NCBI RefSeq assembly: GCF_001653715.1
Contig: NZ_LWHQ01000039.1
Location: 54,014-118,013 of the forward strand
DNA from: Methylobacterium platani
GTDB taxonomy: Bacteria > Pseudomonadota > Alphaproteobacteria > Rhizobiales > Beijerinckiaceae
Reading direction: 5' to 3'
Length of the DNA: 64,000 nt
Of the stretch, positions 8,145 through 16,541 are shown one piece after another (position 1 is the stretch's first letter; every line of letters begins with the position of its first letter). The notes beneath the pieces were generated by a model that saw only the letters and a program-made list of their open reading frames with translations, made no database searches and was not told where the DNA came from. Both the position numbers and the translations under genes were made by a program.

Positions 8145-10517
8145 TCACCCCCCCTCCGGCCCCGTCCGCGCCGCCAGTTCGTCGATCAGGCCCTGCATCG
8201 AGGCCGGCACCGCGTCCGGCACGCGCTCGGCATACATCGTGCGCAGCATCCGCCCGATCTCGGCGAGGGACACGCTGCCCTTGACGATCACCCGCTCGGT
8301 GTCGCGGCCCAGCCGTTCCTTCTCGGCCGGGGTGATGTCCTTGGCGGTGAGCACCACCACCGGCACGTCGCCGCCGTCGGGCCGGGCGCGCAGCTGCGTC
8401 AGGAAGGCGAAGCCGTCCATCACCGGCATCATCAGGTCGAGGAGGATCAGCGAGGGCCGGCCCTCGTCGAGGCGGGTCAGGCCGACGGCGCCGTTCTCCG
8501 CCTCGCGCACGGTCCAGCCGTCGCGGGCGAGGCTGCGGCGCAGGCGCTCGCGGGCGTCGGCATCGTCGTCGACGAGCAGCACCGTGCCGGGGGAATCCGC
8601 CGGGCGGTAGCGCTCCATCAGGCCCTTGAGGTGGTCCCAGTCGATCGGCTTGACGAGGTAGTCGGTGGCCCCGAGCGCCCGGCCGAGGCCCTGCTCGTTG
8701 ACGACCGAGGTCATGATCACCGGGGTCGCGGCGAGGTCGGCGTCGCTGCGGATGGCGTGCAGCACCGACCAGCCGTCCATCCGGGGCATCTCGATGTCGA
8801 GGAGGATCGCCCGCGGCCGCAGCGCCCGGGCGAGCGCCAGGCCCGCCTTGCCGTCGCTGGCGGTGCGCACGCGAAAGCCCTCGCGCTCGAGGAAGCGGGA
8901 GAGCAGCTCGCGGGCCGCCGGGTCGTCGTCGACGAGGAGCACCACGTCGTGGCGCGCGGCCTCCGCCTTCGCCTCGACCAGCGCCCGCACCTCCTCCGGC
9001 GAGGGCTCCTCGTCCTGCGCCGTCAGGACCGCCGGCAGCCGGATGGTGAAGGTCGCGCCCTCGCCGTAGGTCGAGGCGACGGCGATCTCGCCGCCCATGC
9101 GACGGCAGAAGGCGCGGGTGATGGCAAGGCCCAAGCCCGTGCCGCCGAACTGCCGGGTGGTCGATTCGTCGGCCTGGGCGAAGCGCTCGAACAGCCGGCC
9201 GGCCTGCTCCTCGGTCAGCCCGATGCCGGTATCGGCGACCGCGAAGGTCAGCCAGTCGGTCCCGTCATCCGTCTCCCGCCGGGCCGACAGGGTGATGGTG
9301 CCGGCTTCCGTGAACTTCGATGCGTTGCCGATGAGGTTGACCAGGCACTGGCGCACCTTGCCCTGGTCCTGGCGCATCGCGCCGAGATCGTCGGGCAGAT
9401 CGAGCACCAGGCGGTTGCGCTTCTTCGGGATCAGCGACTCGGTCGCCGCCACCACGTCGTCGAGCATGGCGCGGACGGCGAAGTCCTCCGCCGCCACGGT
9501 CATGCGCCCGGCCTCGATCTTCGAGATGTCGAGGACGTCGTTGATGAGCCCGAGCAGGTGGCGCGCCGACGCCTCGATCTTGCGAAGATCCGGCAGCAAT
9601 TCGGCCTGGCCCAGATCCTCCAGCTCCTCGGCCAGCATCTCCGAGTAGCCGATCACCGCCGAGAGCGGGGTACGCAGCTCGTGGCTCATGTTGGCGATGA
9701 ACTGGCTTTTGGCGCGGTTGGCGGCCTCCGCGGCGTGGCGGGCGCGGTCGATCTCGGCCTCGGCCTCCTTGCGGTCGGTGATGTCGACATGCATGCCGAC
9801 CCACTCGCGCACGGCGCCGTCCTCGGCGGTGACGGGGGCGGCGCGCACCTCCATGTGGCGCCAGGCGCCGTCGCGCCGGCGCATCCGGTACTCGATCTCG
9901 AACGGCGAGCGGGCCTCGACGGCGCGGGACCAGGCATCGGCGGCCCGGGCGCGGTCGTCCGGATGCACCGCCTCGAGCCAGCCCCAGCCCTGGCATTCTT
10001 CGTCGCTCTGGCCGGTATAGGCGGTCCAGCGCCACTGGCCGATCGAGAGCTCGCCGTTGGCGTCCGCCGACCAGATGATCGCCGCGGCGCTGTCGACGAG
10101 GGCGCGGAAGCGCTCCTGGGCGTGGCGCAGGCGCTCCTCGGTGGCGCGCCTGCGGCTGATGTCGGTGTTGGTGCCGTACCAGCGCACGATCTGCCCGGAG
10201 GCGTCGCGGAACGGCCGGGCCCGGGACAGGAACCAGCGATAGACCCCGTCGGCGCCTTTCAGCGGGAAGGTGTCCTCCCACGGCTCGCCGGTGGCGAAGG
10301 CGCGGCGGAAACGCGCCTCGACCCGCTCGAGGTGGTCGGGGTGGTGGACGGCGCGCCAGCCCCAGCCCCGCATCGCGTCGAGGGTGGTGCCGGTGTAGTC
10401 GTACCAGCGCTGATTGTACCAGAAGATCTGGCCGTCGGCCTCGGCGATCCAGGCGAGCTGCGGCAGCGACTCGGCGAGGTTGCGGTAATCGTCCTCCCGC
10501 AGGGTCGCCTCGCTCAT
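8145..10517 (-). CDS. Hybrid histidine kinase: PAS-PAS-HisKA-HATPase-REC-REC
   Basis: A 790-residue cytoplasmic sensor kinase without membrane segments. Two PAS/PAC domains cover about residues 10-130 and 135-255, with PAC ends VRWYGTNTDISRR and VREWVGMHVDITDRK. The HisKA phosphoacceptor box is NMSHELRTPLSAVIGYSEML near residue 280, followed by an HATPase_c domain with GTGLGLAI. Two receiver domains complete it: the first around LLDIEMPRMDGW near residue 570, the second around LLDLMMPVMDGF near residue 690. The second receiver ends in VKGSVSLAEIGRML instead of the usual K-P, so it may be atypical. PAS domains suggest a soluble signal such as redox, light or a ligand. No response regulator gene is adjacent. 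Confidence 0.9.
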   Translation of the reverse strand: MSEATLREDDYRNLAESLPQLAWIAEADGQIFWYNQRWYDYTGTTLDAMRGWGWRAVHHPDHLERVEARFRRAFATGEPWEDTFPLKGADGVYRWFLSRARPFRDASGQIVRWYGTNTDISRRRATEERLRHAQERFRALVDSAAAIIWSADANGELSIGQWRWTAYTGQSDEECQGWGWLEAVHPDDRARAADAWSRAVEARSPFEIEYRMRRRDGAWRHMEVRAAPVTAEDGAVREWVGMHVDITDRKEAEAEIDRARHAAEAANRAKSQFIANMSHELRTPLSAVIGYSEMLAEELEDLGQAELLPDLRKIEASARHLLGLINDVLDISKIEAGRMTVAAEDFAVRAMLDDVVAATESLIPKKRNRLVLDLPDDLGAMRQDQGKVRQCLVNLIGNASKFTEAGTITLSARRETDDGTDWLTFAVADTGIGLTEEQAGRLFERFAQADESTTRQFGGTGLGLAITRAFCRRMGGEIAVASTYGEGATFTIRLPAVLTAQDEEPSPEEVRALVEAKAEAARHDVVLLVDDDPAARELLSRFLEREGFRVRTASDGKAGLALARALRPRAILLDIEMPRMDGWSVLHAIRSDADLAATPVIMTSVVNEQGLGRALGATDYLVKPIDWDHLKGLMERYRPADSPGTVLLVDDDADARERLRRSLARDGWTVREAENGAVGLTRLDEGRPSLILLDLMMPVMDGFAFLTQLRARPDGGDVPVVVLTAKDITPAEKERLGRDTERVIVKGSVSLAEIGRMLRTMYAERVPDAVPASMQGLIDELAARTGPEGG

Positions 10518-10650
10518 CGGATGCAGACCCGGGACGGGGGCGAGGGCAGGCGGTCGGGCATCCGGGCGGCTCCGTGGCAGGGCCTGACACCGGGCCCGGC
10601 GACGGATCTATGCGCCTCCGGGCCGGCTTCCAGTGCGCCCCGATGCCCTT

Positions 10651-10689
10651 GGAGCAGGACTCGATCGCAACGCGATCGAGTCCTGCTCC
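10651..10689. repeat. Perfect 18-bp inverted repeat, 3-base loop
   Basis: Arms at 10651-10668 (GGAGCAGGACTCGATCGC) and 10672-10689 are exact reverse complements around AAC. The element sits in the 243-bp gap between NAD kinase (ending at 10761) and the start of the histidine kinase (10517), both on the minus strand. It could terminate nadK transcripts, although no T-run follows, or be a genome-wide REP-type repeat. Confidence 0.85.
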
Positions 10690-10760
10690 AGTTCTTTGAT
10701 TTCGCCGCATTTTTCGCGACGAACCGGTGTCCGCCGCGCCGAAAGATGCTTCGGGCCGGA

Positions 10761-11531
10761 TCAGCCGAACTGCTCGCGCAGGATCCGCTCGTCCATGCCC
10801 TGGCCGGGATCGTGCAGCATGACGAGGTCGGTCGAGCGGTCGAGCTGGGTCTCGACCCGGGCGACGCGGCGGAACTCGGTGTGGTCGGCCACGGCGGCGA
10901 CCGGGCGGTATTCCGGGTCCTTCACCTCGATGCGGATGCGGGCGTGGCTCGGCAGCAGCACGCTGCCCTGGCGCCGCGGCCGGAAGGCGGAGATCGGGGT
11001 CAGCGCGATGAGCTGGGACGAGATCGGCAGGATCGGCCCGCCGACCGAGAGGTTGTAGGCGGTGGAGCCGACGGGGGTGGCCGCCAGCACCCCGTCGGCG
11101 ATCAGCTCGGGCAGGCGGACCTGGCCGTCGATCGAGATCTTCAGCTTGGCGGTCTGGTGGGTCTGGCGCAGCATGTAGACCTCGTTGACCGCCCGCGCCG
11201 TGTGGGTGAGGCCGAGCACGTCGGTGGCGACCATCAGCAGCGGGTGGACCACGCTGCGCTGGGCGACCTCCAGGCGCTCGATCAGGTCGTCGAGGTGGAA
11301 CTCGTTCATCAGGAAGCCGACGGTGCCGCGGTTCATGCCGTAGACCGGCTTGCCCGAGCCCATGAAGCGGTGCAGCGCCTGCAGCATCAGCCCGTCGCCG
11401 CCCAACCCCACCACCACGTCGGCCTCCTCGGGCGGCACGTGGTCGTAGCGCTGCATCAGGAGCTCGGCCGCCTCGCGGGCGTCGGGCGTCGGGCTCGCGA
11501 TGAAGGCGATCTGTTTGAAGCGCCGCGCCAT
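10761..11531 (-). CDS. nadK: NAD kinase
   Basis: A 256-residue NAD kinase, which phosphorylates NAD to NADP. The nucleotide-binding GGDG motif is at residues 44-47 (VVGLGGDGLML). A second conserved block, AVNEVYMLRQ, binds NAD, and the glycine-rich GSTAYNLSVGGPIL segment completes the active site. The length fits the short alphaproteobacterial form. ATG 11531 starts immediately before the conserved FKQIAFIAS strand; the frame extends upstream to 11630 through a low-complexity Arg-rich stretch that I exclude. It is followed by the PAS hybrid kinase on the same strand with a long palindrome between. Confidence 0.9.
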   Translation of the reverse strand: MARRFKQIAFIASPTPDAREAAELLMQRYDHVPPEEADVVVGLGGDGLMLQALHRFMGSGKPVYGMNRGTVGFLMNEFHLDDLIERLEVAQRSVVHPLLMVATDVLGLTHTARAVNEVYMLRQTHQTAKLKISIDGQVRLPELIADGVLAATPVGSTAYNLSVGGPILPISSQLIALTPISAFRPRRQGSVLLPSHARIRIEVKDPEYRPVAAVADHTEFRRVARVETQLDRSTDLVMLHDPGQGMDERILREQFG

Positions 11532-11685
11532 GTGGGATGTCCCGACCGCCGAACGATGAGCTCCGCCGCGCCTCTCCCGACGCGAACGGCCGCCGGGCCG
11601 TCGCCGCCCGCGTCGGGAGAGGCATAGCACGGCGGGTCCGCGTCTCGTCTACACCACCGTCCCCGAGGCGGGCGGGGCGCCGGCC

Positions 11686-12654
11686 TCAGGCGAGGTCCAC
11701 CCCCCATTGCAGCGGCACGAACTCGTAGGCCCCGCCCGCCCTCGCGATGTGGCCGGCGGCCGGGAAGGGGGCGTGGTAGAACGCCACCGGCATCCGCTCG
11801 TCGGCCATCAGCGCCAGCATCCGGTGGCGGGTGGCGCGGGCTTGATCGGCATCCATGTCGAACAGCGCCGACCAGTCGGGGTGGCGCACGAACAGGGCCG
11901 GGTGGTTGGTGATGTCGGAGGCGATCAGGAGCCGGCGCCCGCCGGAATCGAGCCGGAACGAGGTGTGGCCCGGGGTGTGGCCGGGCGTGCCCAGCGCCGT
12001 GAGGCCCGGCAGCACCTCCTTGTCCCAGGCGTAGCGCTCGATCTCGAGGCCGCTGCCAAAGGTCTTCTGCGCGGCGCCGAGGGTGGCCTTCAGGGCCTCG
12101 GGCGGGTTCGCCATCCGGCCGTCGTCCATCCAGAAGCGCCATTCGGCCTCCGGCACCAGGACCTGGGCGTTCGGGAAGGTCGGGCTGCCGTCCTTGCGCT
12201 TGAGGCCGAGGATGTGGTCGGGGTGGAAGTGGCTGATCACCACCGCGTCGATCGCGCCCGGCTCGATCCCGGCGAGCGCGAGCCCGCGCAAGGTCCCGCC
12301 GGTGCCGGGCGGGCCGTTATCGGCGAAGCCGGCATCGACCAGCACCCGCTTGCCCCCGAGGGCGAGGAGGAGCGGCGTGAAGGTGATCGGCAGGGTCTCG
12401 GTCGGCAGGAAGGCCCGGGCGAGGGCGCCCTGCACCTCGGGCAGGGGCGCGTTGCGCACGAAACCGGCATCGAGCGGGCGCTTCACCCCGCCCTCGTGCA
12501 GGGCGGTCACCGCCGTCTCGCCGATCCCGTAGCGGTAGACCCCCGGCAGGTCGGCGGCGGGCGCGGCGGCGCCGCCGGCGAGGCCCGGCGCGCTCGCGAG
12601 GACGGGGCCGGCGAGGACGCCTCCGGCCATGAGGGTGCGGCGGGACATCGACAT
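11686..12654 (-). CDS. Exported metallo-beta-lactamase-fold hydrolase
   Basis: A 322-residue MBL-fold hydrolase with a Tat-type signal (SRRTLMAGGVLAG, cleavage near residue 28). The zinc motif is HFHPDH in VVISHFHPDHILGL, followed by GTPGHTPGH and an IASDITNH segment that supplies the bridging Asp. This arrangement matches periplasmic MBL hydrolases related to lactonases and methyl-parathion-hydrolase-like proteins. The substrate cannot be assigned. Two ATG codons, 12654 and 12648, both precede the signal; I use the first. It is divergent from gamma-glutamyltransferase with 150 bases between the starts. Confidence 0.8.
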   Translation of the reverse strand: MSMSRRTLMAGGVLAGPVLASAPGLAGGAAAPAADLPGVYRYGIGETAVTALHEGGVKRPLDAGFVRNAPLPEVQGALARAFLPTETLPITFTPLLLALGGKRVLVDAGFADNGPPGTGGTLRGLALAGIEPGAIDAVVISHFHPDHILGLKRKDGSPTFPNAQVLVPEAEWRFWMDDGRMANPPEALKATLGAAQKTFGSGLEIERYAWDKEVLPGLTALGTPGHTPGHTSFRLDSGGRRLLIASDITNHPALFVRHPDWSALFDMDADQARATRHRMLALMADERMPVAFYHAPFPAAGHIARAGGAYEFVPLQWGVDLA

Positions 12655-12804
12655 CGGGGCCTCCCTGGTGCGTCTGCCCTGCGCAGCTAGTGCGCGCGCG
12701 GCGGAAGGGGATGGGTCCCGCACGGATACGTCACGCGCGCAATACAGCCGCGCGCCGTCGTCGTGTACCGTGGCGGGCGACTCAACGAAGGGCCTCACGC
12801 CGCC

Positions 12805-14541
12805 ATGCGCTACCGGATCGCCGCGATCGGCACCACGTTCCTCACCGCGTTCCTCGTCGTCATGGTCCCGCCGGGACCGGCCCGCGCCGCCTCGCGGGCG
12901 CCGGTCGCCGCCGAGCACGGCATGGTCGTGACCGCACAGCACTACGCGACGCAGGTCGGCGTCGACGTGCTCAAGCAGGGCGGCAACGCCATCGATGCGG
13001 CGGTCGCGGTCGGCTACGCGCTGGCGGTGGTCTACCCGGCCGCCGGCAATCTCGGCGGCGGCGGCTTCATGACGATCCAGCGCGCCGACGGCAGCCGGAC
13101 CTTCCTGGATTTCCGCGAGAAGGCGCCGCTCGCCGCCACCCGCGACATGTTCCTCGACAAGGACGGGAACGTCGTCAAGGGCGCGAGCACCAAGAGCTTC
13201 CTGGCGGTCGGCGTCCCCGGCACGGTCGCCGGCCTCGAATATGCGCGCGAGACATACGGCACGAAGCCCCGCACCGAGCTGATGGCCCCGGCGATCCGCT
13301 TCGCCGAGGAGGGCTTCACCCTCGACCAGGGCGACGTCGACATGCTGGCGACCGGCACCGAGGATTTCGGCAAGGACCCGGCTTCCGCAAAGATCTTCCT
13401 GAACCGGGGGCGCGCTTACGCCGTCGGCGAGACCCTCGTCCAGACCGACCTCGCCGGGACGCTGCGGGCGATCAGCCGGCAGGGCAGGGACGGGTTCTAC
13501 AAGGGCGCGGTCGCCAACGCCCTGACCGGGGCGAGCCGGGCGAAGGGAGGGCTCATCGTCCAGGCCGACCTCGACCGCTACGCCACCCGCGAATTGCCGC
13601 CGATCGAGTGCGACTACCGCGGCTACCGGGTGATCTCGGCCCCGCCGCCGAGCTCCGGCGGGGTGGTGATCTGCGAGATGCTGAACATCCTCGAGGGCTA
13701 CGACCTCGCCAAGCTCGGCTGGGGCTCGGCGCAGGCGGTCCATTACGAGATCGAGGCGATGCGCCACAGCTACCTCGACCGCAACAGCTACCTCGGCGAC
13801 CCCGACTTCGTGAAGAACCCGGTCGCGCGGCTGACCGACAAGTCCTACGCCGCCAAGATCCGCGCCGCGATCGACCCGCAGAAGGCCGGGGTCTCGGCCG
13901 AGCTGAAGCCCGGCGTGCCGCCGCACGAGGGCAGCAACACCACCCACTACTCGATCGTCGATTCCGCCGGCAACGCCGTCTCGGTGACCTACACCCTCAA
14001 CGACTGGTTCGGCGCGCGGATCATGCCGGAGGGAACGGGCGTTCTGCTCAACAACGAGATGGACGACTTCACCGCCAAGGTCGGCGTGCCGAACATCTAC
14101 GGCCTGCTCCAGGGCGAGGCGAACGCCGTCGCGCCCGGCAAGACGCCCTTGAGCTCGATGAGCCCGACCATCGTCACCCGGGACGGCAAGCCGGTCTTCG
14201 TGACCGGCACGCCCGGCGGCAGCCGGATCATCACGGTGGTTCTGCACAGCATCCTCAACGTGATCGATTACGGCATGAACGTGCAGGAGGCCGCCGACGC
14301 GCCGCGCCTCCACAACCAGTGGATGCCCGATATCACCAATGTCGAGCGCTTCGCCCTGTCGCCGGACACCCGCCGGATCCTCGAGGGCATGGGCCACAAG
14401 TTCGGCCAGGCCCAGCCGGCGAACCACCTCGCGGCGATCCTGATCGGCGCGCCGACCTTGGGCGGCCAGCCGGTCGGCGCCTTCCGCTACTACGGCGCCA
14501 ACGATCCGCGCCGGAATACCGGGAGCGCGCAGGGCTACTGA
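12805..14541 (+). CDS. ggt: Gamma-glutamyltransferase (glutathione hydrolase)
   Basis: A 578-residue periplasmic gamma-glutamyltranspeptidase precursor that cleaves glutathione and gamma-glutamyl amides. A Sec signal covers residues 1-32 (MRYRIAAIG to PARAAS). The large-subunit region contains NAIDAAVAVGYALAVVYP and GGGGFMTI. The autoprocessing nucleophile is Thr379, first residue of TTHYSIVD in the context EGSNTTHY, so the small subunit begins there. Downstream are the substrate-binding LSSMSPTI and GTPGGSRIITVV motifs. The frame begins at 12763, but the ATG at 12805 places the signal peptide at the N terminus. A GC-rich hairpin follows the stop. Confidence 0.92.
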   Translation: MRYRIAAIGTTFLTAFLVVMVPPGPARAASRAPVAAEHGMVVTAQHYATQVGVDVLKQGGNAIDAAVAVGYALAVVYPAAGNLGGGGFMTIQRADGSRTFLDFREKAPLAATRDMFLDKDGNVVKGASTKSFLAVGVPGTVAGLEYARETYGTKPRTELMAPAIRFAEEGFTLDQGDVDMLATGTEDFGKDPASAKIFLNRGRAYAVGETLVQTDLAGTLRAISRQGRDGFYKGAVANALTGASRAKGGLIVQADLDRYATRELPPIECDYRGYRVISAPPPSSGGVVICEMLNILEGYDLAKLGWGSAQAVHYEIEAMRHSYLDRNSYLGDPDFVKNPVARLTDKSYAAKIRAAIDPQKAGVSAELKPGVPPHEGSNTTHYSIVDSAGNAVSVTYTLNDWFGARIMPEGTGVLLNNEMDDFTAKVGVPNIYGLLQGEANAVAPGKTPLSSMSPTIVTRDGKPVFVTGTPGGSRIITVVLHSILNVIDYGMNVQEAADAPRLHNQWMPDITNVERFALSPDTRRILEGMGHKFGQAQPANHLAAILIGAPTLGGQPVGAFRYYGANDPRRNTGSAQGY

Positions 14542-14556
14542 GCGGAGGCCACCGGC

Positions 14557-14588
14557 GCATCGCGGGCGGGCACGACCGTCCGCGATGC
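14557..14588 (+). terminator. Hairpin after ggt, possible terminator
   Basis: Arms of 13 bases at 14557-14569 and 14576-14588 pair with a single mismatch around a 6-base loop, 16 bases after the ggt stop codon. No T-run follows, so intrinsic termination is uncertain. Confidence 0.4.
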
Positions 14589-14737
14589 GCGCGAGTGGGC
14601 CGGCCTCCGGCCCCGACCCGGACCGATCTACGCCTTCCTCCGTAGGCTGTCCGATGCCGGCAAGTCATGCTTTCGACCAGATGCCCGCTTCATTCGAGGT
14701 GACGATCGCCTAAGATAGACATTCGCCTCTCTCCCAT

Positions 14738-14765
14738 TTGCCCGCTCATCGCTGTCTTATATTAT
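14738..14765 (+). promoter_or_regulatory. Possible sigma70-type promoter
   Basis: TTGCCC at 14738-14743 and TATTAT at 14760-14765 are separated by 16 bases in an AT-rich stretch about 100 bases before the GMC oxidoreductase start. The match is moderate and untested. Confidence 0.35.
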
Positions 14766-14866
14766 TTTTTCAAGCGGCTAAAATCGAAAAAGTCAGCCGC
14801 ATCAGACAGCTTTGCCGGACCTCTCGTCGTGAACGGCAGGCATTGTTCATCGTTGGAGCAATGACC

Positions 14867-16525
14867 ATGATCGCAGACCACTGCGAAGGACTTGAGAATT
14901 CCCGTCACGACGTCTGCATCATCGGGTCCGGCCCGGCCGGCCTGTCCCTCGCGCTGGAGCTGCGACGGTTCGGCCTCTCCGCCCTGGTGCTGGAATCGGG
15001 CGGCAAGCGGCCCGAGCAGCTCGCCCAGGCCCTCTCCGGCGCCGACCTCGCCGACCCGGCCCGCCACGACGACATGAGCATCGCGGTGGCCCGCCGCTTC
15101 GGCGGCACCTCGAACCTCTGGGGCGGGCGCTGCCTGCCGTTCGATCCGGTCGACTTCCGCCCCCGGCTCGGCATGCCCGACTGGCCGATCACGCTCTCGG
15201 ATCTCACGCCCTTCCTGCCGACGGCCTGCCGGCTCGCCTCCTGCGGCGAACCGGTCTTCGAGGCCCCGATCCCCGGCATCCGGGCCGACGACGACGCCTT
15301 CACGTTCGAGAGCCTGGAGCGCTGGAGCGGCCGGCCGCGGCTGCAGGTCTCCCATGCCGACATGCTCGCGTCGGACCCGGGGATCGACATCCGGCTGCAC
15401 GCGACGGTGGTCGACGTGCTGTTCACCGAGGCGGGGGCCGCCCGCGCGGTGGTGGTGGTGCGGCCCTCCGGCGAGCGGATGACGGTGCCGGTCTCGCGCC
15501 TCGTCCTGGCGGCGGGCGGCCTCGAGACCACGCGCCTCCTGCTCAGCCTGCAGCGGCGCCGGCCGGCCCTGTTCGGCGGGCCGGACGGGCCGCTCGGCCG
15601 CCACTACATGGGCCACGTGATCGGCGAGATCGCCGACATCACCTTCGCGTCGGACGCCCTCGACGCCGCCTTCGCCTTCGAGCGCGACCGCGAGGGCTGG
15701 TACGTGCGCCGCCGCTTCGTGCCGAGCCCGGCGCTCCAGGCCGAGCACGGCCTCCTGAACGTCGCGTTCTGGCCGGTCATCCCGCGGATGGCCGACGCGG
15801 CCCACCGCGACCCGCTGCTGTCGCTGACCTTCCTGGCCCTGTCCTTCGACCCCGTCGGCCGCGCCCTGCTGCCGGAGGCCCTGCGGCTGCGCCACGTCCC
15901 GAGATCGGTCGCCCGCTGGCCGCACCTGCGCAACGTCTGCCGCAACCTGCCGGGGGCGCTGGGGGCGGGGGCGCGCGTCGCCTGGCAGCGCTACGGCGCG
16001 GCGACCCGGCTGCCCGGGCTGTTCGTGCGCAATTCCGGCCGGCGCTACGGCCTGTCCTACCACTCCGAGCAGTCGCCCTGGGCCGAGAGCCGCGTGCGGC
16101 TCGACGACCGGACCGACGCCGCCGGGTTGCCGCGCCTGCACATCGACTACCGGGTCCACGAGAACGACGCCCGGTCGATCGTGCGATCGCACGAGCTGCT
16201 CGCCGGCTGGCTCGCCCGGACCGGCTTCGGCCACCTCGAGTACCGCCAGCCGGCGGAGCGGAACGTCGAGGCGGTGATGCGGCTCTTCGGGCACGGCACC
16301 CACCAGATCGGCACGGCCCGGATGGCCGACCGGCCGGGACGCGGCGTCGTCGACCGCAACCTGCGGGCGTTCGACGCGCCCAACCTGTACGTGGCCAGCG
16401 CCGCCGTGCTGCCGCGCTCGGGCCAGGCGAGCCCGACCCTGACGGTGATCACGCTCGCGGTCCGCCTCGCCCACCACATCGCCGCCGAGAAGGCGCGGAT
16501 CGAGGTCCTGCAATCCGCGGCCTGA
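14867..16525 (+). CDS. GMC-family FAD-dependent oxidoreductase
   Basis: A 552-residue flavoprotein of the glucose-methanol-choline superfamily. The N-terminal dinucleotide-binding motif is CIIGSGPAGLSLALELRRFG (about residues 16-35). FGGTSNLWGGRC is typical of the subgroup with sugar or polysaccharide-linked substrates. The C-terminal half has HGTHQIGTARM followed by NLYVASAAVLPRSGQASPTLT, containing the catalytic His region. The substrate is unknown. Two ATG codons, 14861 and 14867, are possible; a GGAG at 14855-14858 is 8 bases from 14867, so I choose that. It is followed 16 bases later by a convergent amidohydrolase gene. Confidence 0.82.
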   Translation: MIADHCEGLENSRHDVCIIGSGPAGLSLALELRRFGLSALVLESGGKRPEQLAQALSGADLADPARHDDMSIAVARRFGGTSNLWGGRCLPFDPVDFRPRLGMPDWPITLSDLTPFLPTACRLASCGEPVFEAPIPGIRADDDAFTFESLERWSGRPRLQVSHADMLASDPGIDIRLHATVVDVLFTEAGAARAVVVVRPSGERMTVPVSRLVLAAGGLETTRLLLSLQRRRPALFGGPDGPLGRHYMGHVIGEIADITFASDALDAAFAFERDREGWYVRRRFVPSPALQAEHGLLNVAFWPVIPRMADAAHRDPLLSLTFLALSFDPVGRALLPEALRLRHVPRSVARWPHLRNVCRNLPGALGAGARVAWQRYGAATRLPGLFVRNSGRRYGLSYHSEQSPWAESRVRLDDRTDAAGLPRLHIDYRVHENDARSIVRSHELLAGWLARTGFGHLEYRQPAERNVEAVMRLFGHGTHQIGTARMADRPGRGVVDRNLRAFDAPNLYVASAAVLPRSGQASPTLTVITLAVRLAHHIAAEKARIEVLQSAA

Positions 16526-16541
16526 CGCGCCCCGACGGGGC

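Larger units (their letters stand above)
14542..14866. other. 325-bp intergenic region, locally AT-rich
   Basis: No gene is supported here. The first part holds a hairpin after ggt. Positions 14700-14800 are clearly less GC-rich than the rest of the window (runs such as TATTATTTTTTC) and hold a possible promoter for the GMC oxidoreductase. The composition break may mark acquired DNA or simply a strong promoter. Confidence 0.6.
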
